From an archaeon (GTDB lineage Archaea; Hydrothermarchaeota; Hydrothermarchaeia; JALTZZ01; JALUTC01), in assembly GCA_027051265.1 (NCBI GenBank), contig JALTZH010000034.1, positions 1-23,628 of the forward strand: a stretch of DNA of 23,628 nucleotides, read 5' to 3'. Within the stretch, counting starts at the first letter, position 1; every line of letters begins with the position of its first letter. The position numbers and the translations under genes were made by a program. A model generated the notes under the pieces. It ran no database searches. It was not told the DNA's origin and saw only the letters and a list, made by a program, of their open reading frames with translations. Shown piece by piece: positions 1 through 7,168 of this stretch.

Positions 1-682
1 ATGTTGAATAAACAATCGTCCCTCCAGTTTTACATACCTTTAAAGCTACGTTTAACAAATCTTTTTGAACTTGAGTGCATTTTATAACATCTTTTTCTGT
101 CTTAAAACGTGCCTCTTTATTTTTGTTAAGAGTTCCTGTTCCAGTACATGGTGCATCTAGTAAAACTTTATCAAATCTTATATTTAATTTTACACTATTT
201 CTTGCATCATCTCTTATAACGATTACATTTTTAACTCCAAGTCTTGTTAAATTACTTCTTAACGCTTTAACTCTCTCTCTATTTATATCAAAAGCTACTA
301 TACAACCTTTATTGTTCATCAACTGGGAAATGTAACTCGTTTTCATACCTGGAGCTGATGTCATATCTAGAATAATTTCATTAGATTTCGGATCTAAAAC
401 TTCAACAGCATACATAGATGCGGGATCCTGTATGGTATAGTAACCGAGTAAATATTCCGTTGTTGCACCTATTGAGTATTTCGATTCTAGCACATAATAG
501 CCATATTTCGTATAATACACCTTTTTAAGTTTCATTTTATCTCTTATCCTTTTAATAAAACTTCTTTCATTTATTTTTAACGTATTAATTCTTATACATG
601 TTGGAATTTTTGTTTCTATTAAACTTCTAAAGTTATTCCCAAACAGTTTTTTATATCTATCTACGAGAAATTTAGAGTACAT
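1..682 (-). CDS. NOL1/NOP2/Sun-family m5C RNA methyltransferase (3' end outside window)
   Basis: I translated this partial gene from the minus strand. It starts at ATG 682-680 and runs open off the left edge, giving 227 codons. The protein shows the SAM-binding motif DMTSAPGMKTSYIS, an acidic strand VAFDIN, the catalytic-type motif LLDAPCTGTG with the PC cysteine, and the beginning of the second cysteine motif VYST at the cut edge. These mark the Nol1/Nop2/Sun (RsmB/NSUN) family, which makes 5-methylcytosine in rRNA or tRNA using SAM. The N-terminal ~90 residues (PTCIRINTLK) resemble the usual RNA-binding lead-in; no separate PUA domain is visible in the part present. The start lies 4 nt after the stop of the nuclease gene, so it is the last visible gene of a long minus-strand operon. 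The exact RNA target cannot be told from sequence. Confidence 0.9.
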   Translation of the reverse strand, partial: MYSKFLVDRYKKLFGNNFRSLIETKIPTCIRINTLKINERSFIKRIRDKMKLKKVYYTKYGYYVLESKYSIGATTEYLLGYYTIQDPASMYAVEVLDPKSNEIILDMTSAPGMKTSYISQLMNNKGCIVAFDINRERVKALRSNLTRLGVKNVIVIRDDARNSVKLNIRFDKVLLDAPCTGTGTLNKNKEARFKTEKDVIKCTQVQKDLLNVALKVCKTGGTIVYST

Positions 683-686
683 TTAA

Positions 687-1457
687 TCATCTATAACTAT
701 ATCTTAACACTATATATCCATCGGAATCAAAGAGATATAAGGTATCACCATCATTGTTCCATATGGGTTTATTGGAGCACCAGAATAGGTTGGACTTTCC
801 ATTCTTATCACATCCAGTATGAATTGTTATATAATCTTTTGGTTTTAAATAAACATTAGGAAATATGAACATATTGTTTGCTTCATCCAATATTAACCAT
901 TTTGATAAATTTATGGTATAATTACAATAATTTTTTAGTGTAACGTATTCCATGTTTAAATTATACTCATCTCTACCGATTGGATCCCATGAAAATTCAT
1001 GAACTTTTATACAGTTAAAATATCTTGATTTCTTCCATAGACATCCTAAACCATTTTTGTATGCATAGTTTTCAGCTTCAATTATTTCTCTAGAATACTT
1101 TTCGTAACCCATTATATAAGCTTTAGCATATCCATCTCTAACCATTTTCTCATTTATTAACGTATCGTTAACCCATACCCATGCGAGAATTCTTCCATAT
1201 TCATCTCTCAGATATTTATCAAACTCCAATCTAATTTTTCTCCCTTTAATTAATGATTCCAGATATCTTTTGGATTCCTCATAACACGGCTGATAACGTT
1301 CAGGAGCATTTATTCCTAAAAGTCTTATTTTTTCATTCCCAACGATTATTGTATCGCCATCTATTACTCTTTTAACATATACTTCTTCTTTTAAATTTTT
1401 TTGGCAGGATATCAATAAAATTGCTACAAAAATAAGTAGATAAAAATACTTTCTCAT
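687..1457 (-). CDS. Lipoprotein staphylococcal-type nuclease with lamin-tail domain
   Basis: A 256-aa predicted exported thermonuclease. Residues 1-18 form a lipoprotein signal (hydrophobic stretch then LISC, lipid-anchor Cys18), suggesting attachment outside the membrane. Residues ~26-145 are a staphylococcal nuclease (SNc) fold: VIDGDTI with Asp35, the active-site arginines Arg45 (IRLLGIN) and Arg89 (DEYGR), and Glu53 in NAPE, matching Asp21, Arg35, Arg87 and Glu43 of the S. aureus enzyme. The Asp40 calcium ligand is Asn50 here, a change I believe occurs in other family members. Residues ~150-256 look like a lamin-tail (LTD) beta-sandwich (NMEYVTLKNYCN...LSKWLILDE...GDTLYLFDSDG), a common partner of extracellular nucleases. 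It overlaps the DUF61 stop by 4 bp (ATGA). Likely role: extracellular nucleic acid degradation or uptake; substrate unproven. Confidence 0.85.
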   Translation of the reverse strand: MRKYFYLLIFVAILLISCQKNLKEEVYVKRVIDGDTIIVGNEKIRLLGINAPERYQPCYEESKRYLESLIKGRKIRLEFDKYLRDEYGRILAWVWVNDTLINEKMVRDGYAKAYIMGYEKYSREIIEAENYAYKNGLGCLWKKSRYFNCIKVHEFSWDPIGRDEYNLNMEYVTLKNYCNYTINLSKWLILDEANNMFIFPNVYLKPKDYITIHTGCDKNGKSNLFWCSNKPIWNNDGDTLYLFDSDGYIVLRYSYR

Positions 1458-1882
1458 ATTATAAAAATGTACTGAGTTGTAGTTGGTAACAATTTTCTAA
1501 TTTGTCTTAATTCATGTCTATAAATGAAAAGTTCATCCTTTTTTATTAATTCTTTTTTTAAAATTTTTGATATCAAATAACATTCAGCAATTCCAGATAT
1601 TTTATATACACCACTACCATAAGCATCTGGGTTAACCTCAATTAGTATTGGAATTTTGAGTAGTTTTAAATAATTATTAGGCATTATATTTTTAATCAAT
1701 TCAAGTTCTTCTTTATCTATTTCAACTTCTGATCCATCTCTTAATTTTATTGTTGGATTTTTCTCGTTAAAGAGTTCGTAGAAATATTTTCTAGTTATAG
1801 CAGTTCCAGAATTTAAAAGTTCCATGAGCTTTCGTTCCAAAATTTTATATATTGGATCATCATCTCTTACATTCTCTTTCAT
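1454..1882 (-). CDS. DUF61 / UPF0216 family protein
   Basis: A 142-aa soluble protein of the archaeal DUF61 (UPF0216) family. Evidence is the conserved core IPILIEVNPDAYGSGVYKISGIAECYLISKIL and the C-terminal signature IYRHELRQIRKLLPTTTQYIF, which I recognise from this family. No biochemical function is established that I know of. Residues 1-45 are charged and helical, and no membrane segment or signal is visible. The gene starts 3 nt after the stop of the vWA gene and its last 4 bp overlap the nuclease start, so it is translationally coupled within the SRP19 operon. Length looks normal for the family. Confidence 0.85.
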   Translation of the reverse strand: MKENVRDDDPIYKILERKLMELLNSGTAITRKYFYELFNEKNPTIKLRDGSEVEIDKEELELIKNIMPNNYLKLLKIPILIEVNPDAYGSGVYKISGIAECYLISKILKKELIKKDELFIYRHELRQIRKLLPTTTQYIFII

Positions 1883-1885
1883 AGA

Positions 1886-3145
1886 TTAAATTCTAATTAT
1901 TTTAACATCCTTTCTTTCAATTTTTGGAACTCTTTTTAATGTAAGTATAAGTGTTGGTTTGTTTGGTAAATTTTTTTCTACGTAATCATCTTCCTCTTCC
2001 CACAGGCAATCAGACATTATTATTAAGCATTCATAATCATGTTTCTTTGCTTCTCTAAGGAATGATTCAACTTTTGTTCCACCTCTTCCTTGAATTCTCT
2101 TCGTTTTAATCTTAACATCTTTATATGTTTTTAAAAACATAGGCCCATAAGCCTCTGTATCCCAGTAATATAAGATTATGTTAGTATACCTAATGATATC
2201 ATAGAGCTGTTGTATGAATAATTTAAGATCATAATCTGAAACTGATGCACTTGTATCAATACCTATTAAGATATTTTTTCTTTCAACACATCTCTTTCCA
2301 GGAATTATTCCCGGTAGTATTCTGTTAATTTTAGTCCAAGTTGATAACCTTTGATAAGCTCTTAGATTACTGTATACGAAGTACTTGAAATAACTTTTCC
2401 AATTTATTTTTGTTCTATACATTTCATTTATTTGAAATGCAAGCACCTTATCTTCTAATAAATAGAGATTTTCTCTAACAATGTTATCAAACTTTTCCTC
2501 TATATTTTCTTCATTATCTTCATAAAGTGTTCCATTTTGAATAACGGTTTTTTCCATTAGTTTTTCCTCGACAACTTCATTTATATCCAAATATTCCTTA
2601 AATCGCCCTCTTAAACTTAATGTTCTCTCTTGTATTTGTTCGATTTCTTCTCCGGTTGAATATATCTCAAAATCTTCTTTGTATAATTTTTGAACAATTT
2701 CTTCTAAACTCATTTTATAAATATTGTTACCGTATCGTCTCAAATTTCTGAATATCTTCATTAGTATACCAAAATTTATTGCTCTATAACTCTTCCCATC
2801 AATATCCCTAACAATATCTAAGGATATCCTATAATTAACAATAGCATCAGCTATTAAATTTATAATTTTTTCATCCACATTATACATATTCTTCAAGTTT
2901 TCAATTCTGTTCGGATGCTTAAATACAAGATGTAATATTTCATGTTCCAGAATTTTAATTTGACTTATTTTATTAAGGTTAAAAAACTTTTTAGTTAAAT
3001 ATAACCTAAATTTTTTATCAACACAAGCGATTCTATCTGTTGTTTCAACATATATTATTCTTAAATTTTTAAGTATATAATAATAAAACGGATTTCTATC
3101 CAGGATGGCAATTAACAGTTCTTTAAAGTTATCTATGATATTCAT
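1886..3145 (-). CDS. Putative metallopeptidase-like / vWA (MIDAS) protein, DUF2201 type
   Basis: A 419-aa protein with two parts. Residues ~1-110 resemble a zinc-peptidase-like domain: EHEILHLVFKH gives HExxH at 68-72, followed by LIADAIVNYR, where Asp100 is a plausible third ligand. Residues ~290-419 are a von Willebrand A-like domain with the MIDAS motif DTSAS (Asp297, Ser299, Ser301), GGTK near Thr357 and IIMSDC with Asp379. The same architecture (PF13203 plus PF09967-like) is known for proteins that usually pair with a MoxR-type AAA+ ATPase in metal-insertion or chaperone roles. No such ATPase is in this window. The middle, ~150-230, is highly charged. It lies 5 nt after SRP19 and 3 nt before DUF61. 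The specific job is unknown. Confidence 0.82.
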   Translation of the reverse strand: MNIIDNFKELLIAILDRNPFYYYILKNLRIIYVETTDRIACVDKKFRLYLTKKFFNLNKISQIKILEHEILHLVFKHPNRIENLKNMYNVDEKIINLIADAIVNYRISLDIVRDIDGKSYRAINFGILMKIFRNLRRYGNNIYKMSLEEIVQKLYKEDFEIYSTGEEIEQIQERTLSLRGRFKEYLDINEVVEEKLMEKTVIQNGTLYEDNEENIEEKFDNIVRENLYLLEDKVLAFQINEMYRTKINWKSYFKYFVYSNLRAYQRLSTWTKINRILPGIIPGKRCVERKNILIGIDTSASVSDYDLKLFIQQLYDIIRYTNIILYYWDTEAYGPMFLKTYKDVKIKTKRIQGRGGTKVESFLREAKKHDYECLIIMSDCLWEEEDDYVEKNLPNKPTLILTLKRVPKIERKDVKIIRI

Positions 3146-3150
3146 ATTAA

Positions 3151-3432
3151 TTATCTTTTATCCCTTATAGTTTTTACAGTCTTTGCTATTTCTTTAAGTA
3201 TTTCAAGCTTCGATTTTTTCTTGTCAACAATAATCCTACCTCTACTATAAAACCAATTTTTTGGATATTTTTTATCCTTCTGCATTTCGGGATTTAAACC
3301 TAAAATCTTGGCAGCTTCATAAATTTCTTCCAATCTCGGATTTGGAATACATAATTCTCTTCTTATTTTCCTACCTTCACTTCTAGATTTCTTTGCATCT
3401 ATATATTCAGGATAAATTATAATACGCTTCAT
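3151..3432 (-). CDS. Signal recognition particle protein SRP19
   Basis: A 93-aa SRP19 homologue, the protein that binds helices 6 and 8 of 7S RNA and promotes SRP54 loading. Diagnostic stretches are IYPEYIDAKKSRSEGRKI, NPRLEEIYEAAKILGLNPE, and KKYPKNWFYSRGRIIVDKK, all in the expected order; the length is typical. The ATG at 3432 is only 15 nt beyond the 3' end of tRNA-Val on the same strand. That leaves no room for a normal archaeal promoter between them, so the mRNA is probably either cut out of a tRNA-containing transcript or started from within the tRNA. It heads a run of five tightly packed protein genes. Confidence 0.93.
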   Translation of the reverse strand: MKRIIIYPEYIDAKKSRSEGRKIRRELCIPNPRLEEIYEAAKILGLNPEMQKDKKYPKNWFYSRGRIIVDKKKSKLEILKEIAKTVKTIRDKR

Positions 3433-3447
3433 ATTAATTATATTTAA

Positions 3448-3522
3448 TGGGCCCGCCCGGATTTGAACCGGGGACCTTCTCCGTGTCAGGGAGACGTCCT
3501 AACCTGGCTAGACCACGGGCCC
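3448..3522 (-). tRNA. tRNA-Val (anticodon GAC)
   Basis: The minus strand folds into a full cloverleaf: 7-bp acceptor GGGCCCG/CGGGCCC, D-stem GTCT/GGAC, anticodon stem TCTCC/GGAGA with loop CTGACAC (anticodon GAC, valine), a 5-nt variable loop, and T-arm CCCGG TTCAAAT CCGGG. The discriminator is A and CCA is not encoded. No intron is present. A C/D box RNA lies 5 nt upstream and SRP19 15 nt downstream, all in one direction. Confidence 0.96.
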
Positions 3523-3586
3523 ACGCATCAGCATGCCTCGAAATCATCATTTATTCAGTAAATATGGCCACCGGTCATCACTAAAT
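3523..3586 (-). ncRNA. C/D box guide sRNA, directly upstream of tRNA-Val
   Basis: On the minus strand there is an ordered set of four boxes: C GTGATGA (3581-3575), D' CTGA (3558-3555), C' ATGATGA (3550-3544) and D CTGA (3531-3528). The D' guide region is 16 nt (3574-3559) and the D guide region 12 nt (3543-3532). The D'-C' spacer is 4 nt. All boxes match the archaeal consensus (RUGAUGA, CUGA). Such RNAs direct 2'-O-methylation by fibrillarin, Nop5 and L7Ae at the target base paired five positions upstream of D or D'. I could not assign targets from memory. The outer boundaries are estimates, because box D is only 5 nt from the first base of tRNA-Val and RNase P or another cut must separate them. 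Confidence 0.85.
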
Positions 3587-3964
3587 TGCCAGCATTCTCT
3601 TACCATTCTCATAGAGATAACCAACCAGCTTTATTTGCTTAGTGATTAGGTTATTAGAGCTAAGCTTATAGGCTCAGCGACCACTAGGCTATTATAATTA
3701 CTAAAAAATAACAACAAACATTTCTATTCACTCCATCTTTATATATTTCCTTGCATATTCTTTTGCTTTTGCAAACTAAGAGAGAATATTGATTTTTAAT
3801 TTATATAATTCTTTATTTACGTAGTTTCACATTTTTTCAGTCTGGAAATCTCGTCTTTTAAACCAGGAAGTAAAATCTGTTTTTATATTCTCTTTGTAAT
3901 TTAAATTTTTAGAGAATAATAGAAACTCCTACGAGGACTTTCACTATATGTGATGAGGAAAAGG
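3587..3964. other. AT-rich intergenic stretch, no intact gene
   Basis: About 380 bp of mostly stop-rich, AT-rich sequence. The minus strand has a short open stretch (AKAKEYARKYIKME, about 3760-3800) that reads like the end of a protein but has no start and is broken. The promoter of the guide RNA/tRNA-Val transcript should lie here; I see no convincing box A. Around 3636-3690 short nested inverted repeats (GAGC/GCTC, TAGTG/CACTA) occur but do not make a recognisable RNA. Confidence 0.5.
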
Positions 3965-4210
3965 TCAGTCATAAAAAAGTAAATATTTCCAAAGAGGTAT
4001 AAATTTTATAAGGTTTTCTTTTCCGAACCATGACAATTTTCTCTCGTCCTCATAATCCCAGGTAATGATTATCAACTCCGGTTTGTCTTTCTTGAATAAT
4101 TCTTCCACTCTCATATAAGCTTTCTTGGAAACTTTATAATATTGAAATTTCAATGTGTTATACAACTTATGTACAGAAAATTCCTGTAAACGAAAACTGC
4201 AAAAAATTCT
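3965..4210 (-). pseudogene. C-terminal remnant of an archaeal AAA-type ATPase
   Basis: The minus strand is open for about 80 codons before the stop at 3965 but has only a TTG near 4165 as a possible start. The end of the product, PELIIITWDYEDERKLSWFGKENLIKFIPLWKYLL, resembles the closing segment of archaeal ATPases of the PF01637/DUF4143 type, which typically end in an IVTWD...IPLWKWLL-like stretch. No Walker motifs or ATPase core exist upstream; another frame there reads LLPALRCENFLQ before a stop. I infer a decayed gene tail, not a functional 66-aa protein. The family assignment rests on memory of that C-terminal pattern and is tentative. Confidence 0.45.
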
Positions 4211-4323
4211 CGCACCTTAGTGCAGGGAGGAGGTCAATCATTAAGTAAACATTTATCATGATAGTATGAAATTTCCTGTATATAGAGGAATAGAATAAAA
4301 GAATTCTTTAACTCATCTTTTAA

Positions 4324-4905
4324 TTATACGAAGTTTCGAAGAATCGAATTTCCATACGAATCGATTGCGACGATTAATGGTCCGAAATTTTTAACATAAA
4401 GATGATATATTCTTTCAGCTTCTCCTAATTCATCAAAATACGTAGCAACAACTTTTTCTATAAATTTTGAAGCAAGAGCTCCAGCACCACCAGTAAAAAG
4501 TAAATAACATATCTTATTCCTTTTAATTATATTTCTATTCATACCTCCTTTTCCTATAATTGCTTTTACGTTATACTTTCCTATAAGTTTATCCAAAAAA
4601 AGCTCCATCCTTGAAGATGTTGTTGGTCCTATTGATAATATTCTTCCATTCTTAAATATTGGTCCTGAAGTATATATAATATGTATTCTTAAATTTTTTA
4701 AAGGTTTTTCAATTAATAACTTACACGCTTTATCTCTTAACGTAAATATTTCTCCACTTAAATATAATATATCACCAGCAGAAAAAATTTTTGGATCAAA
4801 ATTTTCAATCAATACTTTTTTTCCACGCAACTCTACCTTACCATTGAAAGCAAAATCAGTATTATTTTCTCCATGTGATAAAGCATAAGCAATAGGATTA
4901 CTCAT
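4324..4905 (-). CDS. Fumarate hydratase class I beta-subunit-type protein
   Basis: A 193-aa protein corresponding to the C-terminal (beta) domain of class I fumarases and L-tartrate dehydratases. Signatures are FSAGDILYLSGEIFTLRDKACK, IYTSGPI, SIGPTTSSRMELFLDKLI, AIIGKGGMNR, TGGAGALASKFIEKV and GPLIVAIDSYGNS. Known family role: the beta subunit completes the active site of the [4Fe-4S] alpha subunit to interconvert fumarate and malate. No alpha subunit gene is in the window. An upstream ATG at 4923 exists, but ATG 4905-4903 overlaps the eL33 stop as ATGA and is the likelier start (MSNPIAYALSHG). Fumarase and tartrate dehydratase cannot be separated from this chain alone. Confidence 0.85.
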   Translation of the reverse strand: MSNPIAYALSHGENNTDFAFNGKVELRGKKVLIENFDPKIFSAGDILYLSGEIFTLRDKACKLLIEKPLKNLRIHIIYTSGPIFKNGRILSIGPTTSSRMELFLDKLIGKYNVKAIIGKGGMNRNIIKRNKICYLLFTGGAGALASKFIEKVVATYFDELGEAERIYHLYVKNFGPLIVAIDSYGNSILRNFV

Positions 4906-5168
4906 CTTACTTCTAGCTCCCATCCTAACGTAAATGGTGGTATTCCTCTTTCAAATCTCGCAACTAGCACACCATTATTTCCATGAAATCTTACGATTTT
5001 TCCGTTTATCCATGTTTTTTCATTTATTTTTAACCTTACTTTTCTTCCAATAATTTTTGTTTTGAAAGGATCAGCATTCATCAATTTTATAAGCACGTTT
5101 CTGTAATCCGGATGTCTATAACTTCCTTTAAAACCAACTATCTTTGCTTTTAGATTATCTTGTGGCAT
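4902..5168 (-). CDS. Large ribosomal subunit protein eL33 (L35Ae)
   Basis: An 88-aa ribosomal protein shared by archaea and eukaryotes and found only in some archaeal lineages. The motif GSYRHPDYRNVLIKL, the strand IGRKVRLKI, and the C-terminal signature GKIVRFHGNNGVLVARFERGIPPFTLGWELEV match L35Ae along its full length. It begins after a 41-nt spacer rich in A/T following the small cysteine-containing ORF, and its stop overlaps the fumarase beta start by 4 bp, so the two are likely translated from one message. Confidence 0.93.
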   Translation of the reverse strand: MPQDNLKAKIVGFKGSYRHPDYRNVLIKLMNADPFKTKIIGRKVRLKINEKTWINGKIVRFHGNNGVLVARFERGIPPFTLGWELEVR

Positions 5169-5209
5169 AATTTTATTTTTTTTTCTTAACTTTAAAATTA
5201 AAATTTTTC

Positions 5210-5368
5210 CTATAAAATTATTGCAAGTTCTGCTCTTATCTCATTAAAAAATTGTTTCCTCCTAGGACAATTAATCTCATTCCAGTATCTTGCAAAACAT
5301 CTCCCAATACAAACAATGCTTTTTTTCTCCATTTTATGTAGAGCAACAGTAAGTCTCTCTAAACTCAC
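5210..5368 (-). CDS. Small cysteine-containing protein between aroE and eL33
   Basis: This short ORF fills the aroE-eL33 gap. From GTG 5368 it encodes 52 aa; from the internal ATG 5332 it encodes 40 aa. I favour GTG because it starts 8 nt after the aroE stop and keeps the helical lead SLERLTVALHK. The product has Cys20, Cys24 and Cys34 in the order VCIGRCFARYWNEINCPRRKQFF, followed by the helix NEIRAELAIIL. The spacing could suit metal or nucleic-acid binding, but with only three cysteines a lone zinc site would need another ligand. I do not recognise the family. The compact, charged, tryptophan-containing sequence looks like a real protein rather than chance. Confidence 0.55.
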   Translation of the reverse strand: MSLERLTVALHKMEKKSIVCIGRCFARYWNEINCPRRKQFFNEIRAELAIIL

Positions 5369-5376
5369 AAATGCTA

Positions 5377-6240
5377 CTATACGGAAGAACGGTTAAAACT
5401 TAAGTGTTCCATTAAAACTTTTCTCATAATATTTTCCATCTCTTCCTCATTCATGATTTCAAACCATATCTTTAACGATTCGATCCCCTGATATATGAGC
5501 ATTCCAAGACCATCTATTGTTTTTGCACCAGCTTTTTTTGCTTCTTTTAAAAATCTTGTTTCAAGGGGATTATAAACAATATCCATAACTATTAAATCTT
5601 TCCTGAAATCTTCCCTATATAGTAAGGTTTCGTTTGTATTTGGATACATACCAACAGATGTTGCTTGGATAACGATATCCATCTCTTTTATCTTTTCTCT
5701 TAGAATTTTCCTATCCAATGGAATTGCAAAGGATTTTGTACCGGTTTTTTTTCTAATCTCATCAGAAAGCTTTAACGCTTTTTCAAAGGTTCTGTTCGAT
5801 ATATAAACATTTGCACGATTTAAAGCCAATTGAAACGCTATAGCTCTTGCAGCCCCACCTGCCCCTAGAATTAATACGTTCTTATCCTTTACATCAATTT
5901 TTAAAGCTTTAAGTGCTCCGATACCATCGGTATTGTAACCAATCGCTTTACCATTATCTATTTTAACAACGTTAACCGCTTGAATCAATTTTGCTTCTTT
6001 AGAAATATCGTCCAAATACTTCATGATCTCTATTTTATGAGGAATTGTTACATTAAAATTTATCTCTAATGCTTTAAAACAGTTCACAACATCTTTAAGT
6101 TTTTCTTTATCAACTTTAAAAGCGAGATATACATAATTCATTCCAAATTTCTTAAACACAGCGTTATGCATAATTGGTGATAGAGAATGTTCAACGGGAT
6201 TCCCTATTAAAGCTACGAGTTTTGTTTTCGCATCTATCAT
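5377..6240 (-). CDS. aroE: Shikimate dehydrogenase
   Basis: A 287-aa shikimate dehydrogenase, reducing 3-dehydroshikimate with NADPH in aromatic amino acid synthesis. Substrate-site motifs are present: SLSPIMHN (19-26), NFNVTIPHK with Lys69, AVNVV with Asn90 and YNTDGIGA with Asp105. The nucleotide-binding loop is LGAGGAARAIA (125-135), followed by SNRT. The C-terminal DGLGMLIYQG completes the family pattern. The length is typical with a ~15-residue tail. No other shikimate gene is nearby. It is divergent from nadX; after removing the inserted toxin-antitoxin segment, only 78 bp would have separated the two start codons. Confidence 0.95.
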   Translation of the reverse strand: MIDAKTKLVALIGNPVEHSLSPIMHNAVFKKFGMNYVYLAFKVDKEKLKDVVNCFKALEINFNVTIPHKIEIMKYLDDISKEAKLIQAVNVVKIDNGKAIGYNTDGIGALKALKIDVKDKNVLILGAGGAARAIAFQLALNRANVYISNRTFEKALKLSDEIRKKTGTKSFAIPLDRKILREKIKEMDIVIQATSVGMYPNTNETLLYREDFRKDLIVMDIVYNPLETRFLKEAKKAGAKTIDGLGMLIYQGIESLKIWFEIMNEEEMENIMRKVLMEHLSFNRSSV

Positions 6241-6287
6241 ATTAATTACTTAATGAACTTAATGATATTATATTTTATTATACTTAA

Positions 6288-6344
6288 TTTTGAACTTTTC
6301 AATGTTCGATATATTTTTATGAAAATAGGAATTATTGGTTGTGG
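6288..6344 (+). repeat. 57-bp direct repeat, left copy (nadX upstream region and first codons)
   Basis: Positions 6288-6344 are identical over 57 bp to 7169-7225. The copy contains the region just upstream of nadX, its ATG (here 6319-6321) and codons for MKIGIIGCG. After the repeat, the reading frame runs 20 unrelated codons and stops near 6408, so this copy is a dead start of nadX. The two copies are offset by 881 bp and bracket the toxin-antitoxin pair. Confidence 0.95.
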
Positions 6345-6418
6345 AATAATTTTCCTTAATTCAAAAGCTCCTATAATTCTAAAAAATTTTATCTCCATTT
6401 CATTTTAATCCTAATCCT

Positions 6419-6892
6419 TTAAGTTAAGTTTCGTAAAATTCTACTTTCTACACCTTTACTTACATAAAAGCCTTTTTTCTTTAACTCATCGATTAAAGAT
6501 TTTACATCTTTTATATATCCCTTTTTCTTAGCAAGAAGTAAAACACCTAGAGTTCCTATAACCTTTAACTTAAACCTTTTAGCAATTTTTCTTGAATCTT
6601 TATCATCAAGTATTATCAAATCTGCATTGTTTTCCATAGCAAGCACGATACTTTCAGCTTCACCATCATCTATATATTCTTTCAAAAATTCTGCAAGTCT
6701 TTTATCAGAGATTTCCACAACTCTTATAAAATCGGCTTTTCTTATTTCCTCAAATCCTTCCTTTTCTGGATGATATATTTCATTATAAACAGCTTTTGGA
6801 ATTAGTATTTCACCGAAAAGTTCTTTTAAAATTTTAAGCCTTTTTATCTTTGCAAGAGATATTATACATGTAGAGTCCGAAACTACTTTCAT
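6419..6892 (-). CDS. PIN-domain toxin, DUF3368 family
   Basis: A 157-aa PIN-like nuclease of the DUF3368 group. Acidic residues at the expected positions are Asp6 in VVSDSTCI, Glu38 in AVYNEI, Glu79 near DDGEAESIVLA and Asp96/Asp97 in LIILDDKDSRKIA; the C-terminal part has the DUF3368-type IGTLGVLLLAKKKGYI. Such proteins are RNases that act as toxins and are typically neutralised by UPF0175 proteins. Its start overlaps the antitoxin stop by 4 bp (6889-6892), the usual toxin-second order. The acidic set appears intact, so activity is likely. A T-rich stretch on the minus strand downstream of the stop may terminate the transcript. Confidence 0.9.
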   Translation of the reverse strand: MKVVSDSTCIISLAKIKRLKILKELFGEILIPKAVYNEIYHPEKEGFEEIRKADFIRVVEISDKRLAEFLKEYIDDGEAESIVLAMENNADLIILDDKDSRKIAKRFKLKVIGTLGVLLLAKKKGYIKDVKSLIDELKKKGFYVSKGVESRILRNLT

Positions 6893-7137
6893 AACCTTTC
6901 TATTACTCTTAAATCTTCTTCCAATTCTTCTTCATCGTAGGAAATGGGTATTTTTTCTTTCCGTAAAAGCTCTAAAAATTCCCATTTAGATAAGCCTGAA
7001 ATCCTTCTCGCTTGACCAAATGATACCAAACCCTTTTCATATAATCTTAAAGCAAGTTCTTGCTTTATTCTATTCTCGAGCTCTTCCTTTGGTATCTTTA
7101 TATTCTCAGGAATCTCTATGGTTATCGTTTTTGGCAT
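6889..7137 (-). CDS. UPF0175-family antitoxin
   Basis: An 82-aa protein of the UPF0175 antitoxin family, identified by a short N-terminal strand region (TITIEIPE) followed by LALRLYEKGLVSFGQARRISGLSKWEFLELLRKEKIPISYDEEELEEDL. The middle part is a predicted helix-turn-helix resembling the family's DNA-binding region, and the acidic C-terminal end would wrap the toxin. It is translated first and coupled to the DUF3368 toxin gene. It is divergent from nadX: only 62 bp separate the two start codons, so its own promoter and possible autoregulatory site share DNA with the right 57-bp repeat and the nadX promoter. Confidence 0.9.
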   Translation of the reverse strand: MPKTITIEIPENIKIPKEELENRIKQELALRLYEKGLVSFGQARRISGLSKWEFLELLRKEKIPISYDEEELEEDLRVIERL

Positions 7138-7168
7138 ATATTTTTTATCGGTTTTTAACGTTGAAAAT

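Noticed and set aside
3952-3958. GTGATGA on the plus strand, possible second C/D box RNA
   Set aside because: No CTGA box follows at a usable distance and no C'/D' boxes are present.
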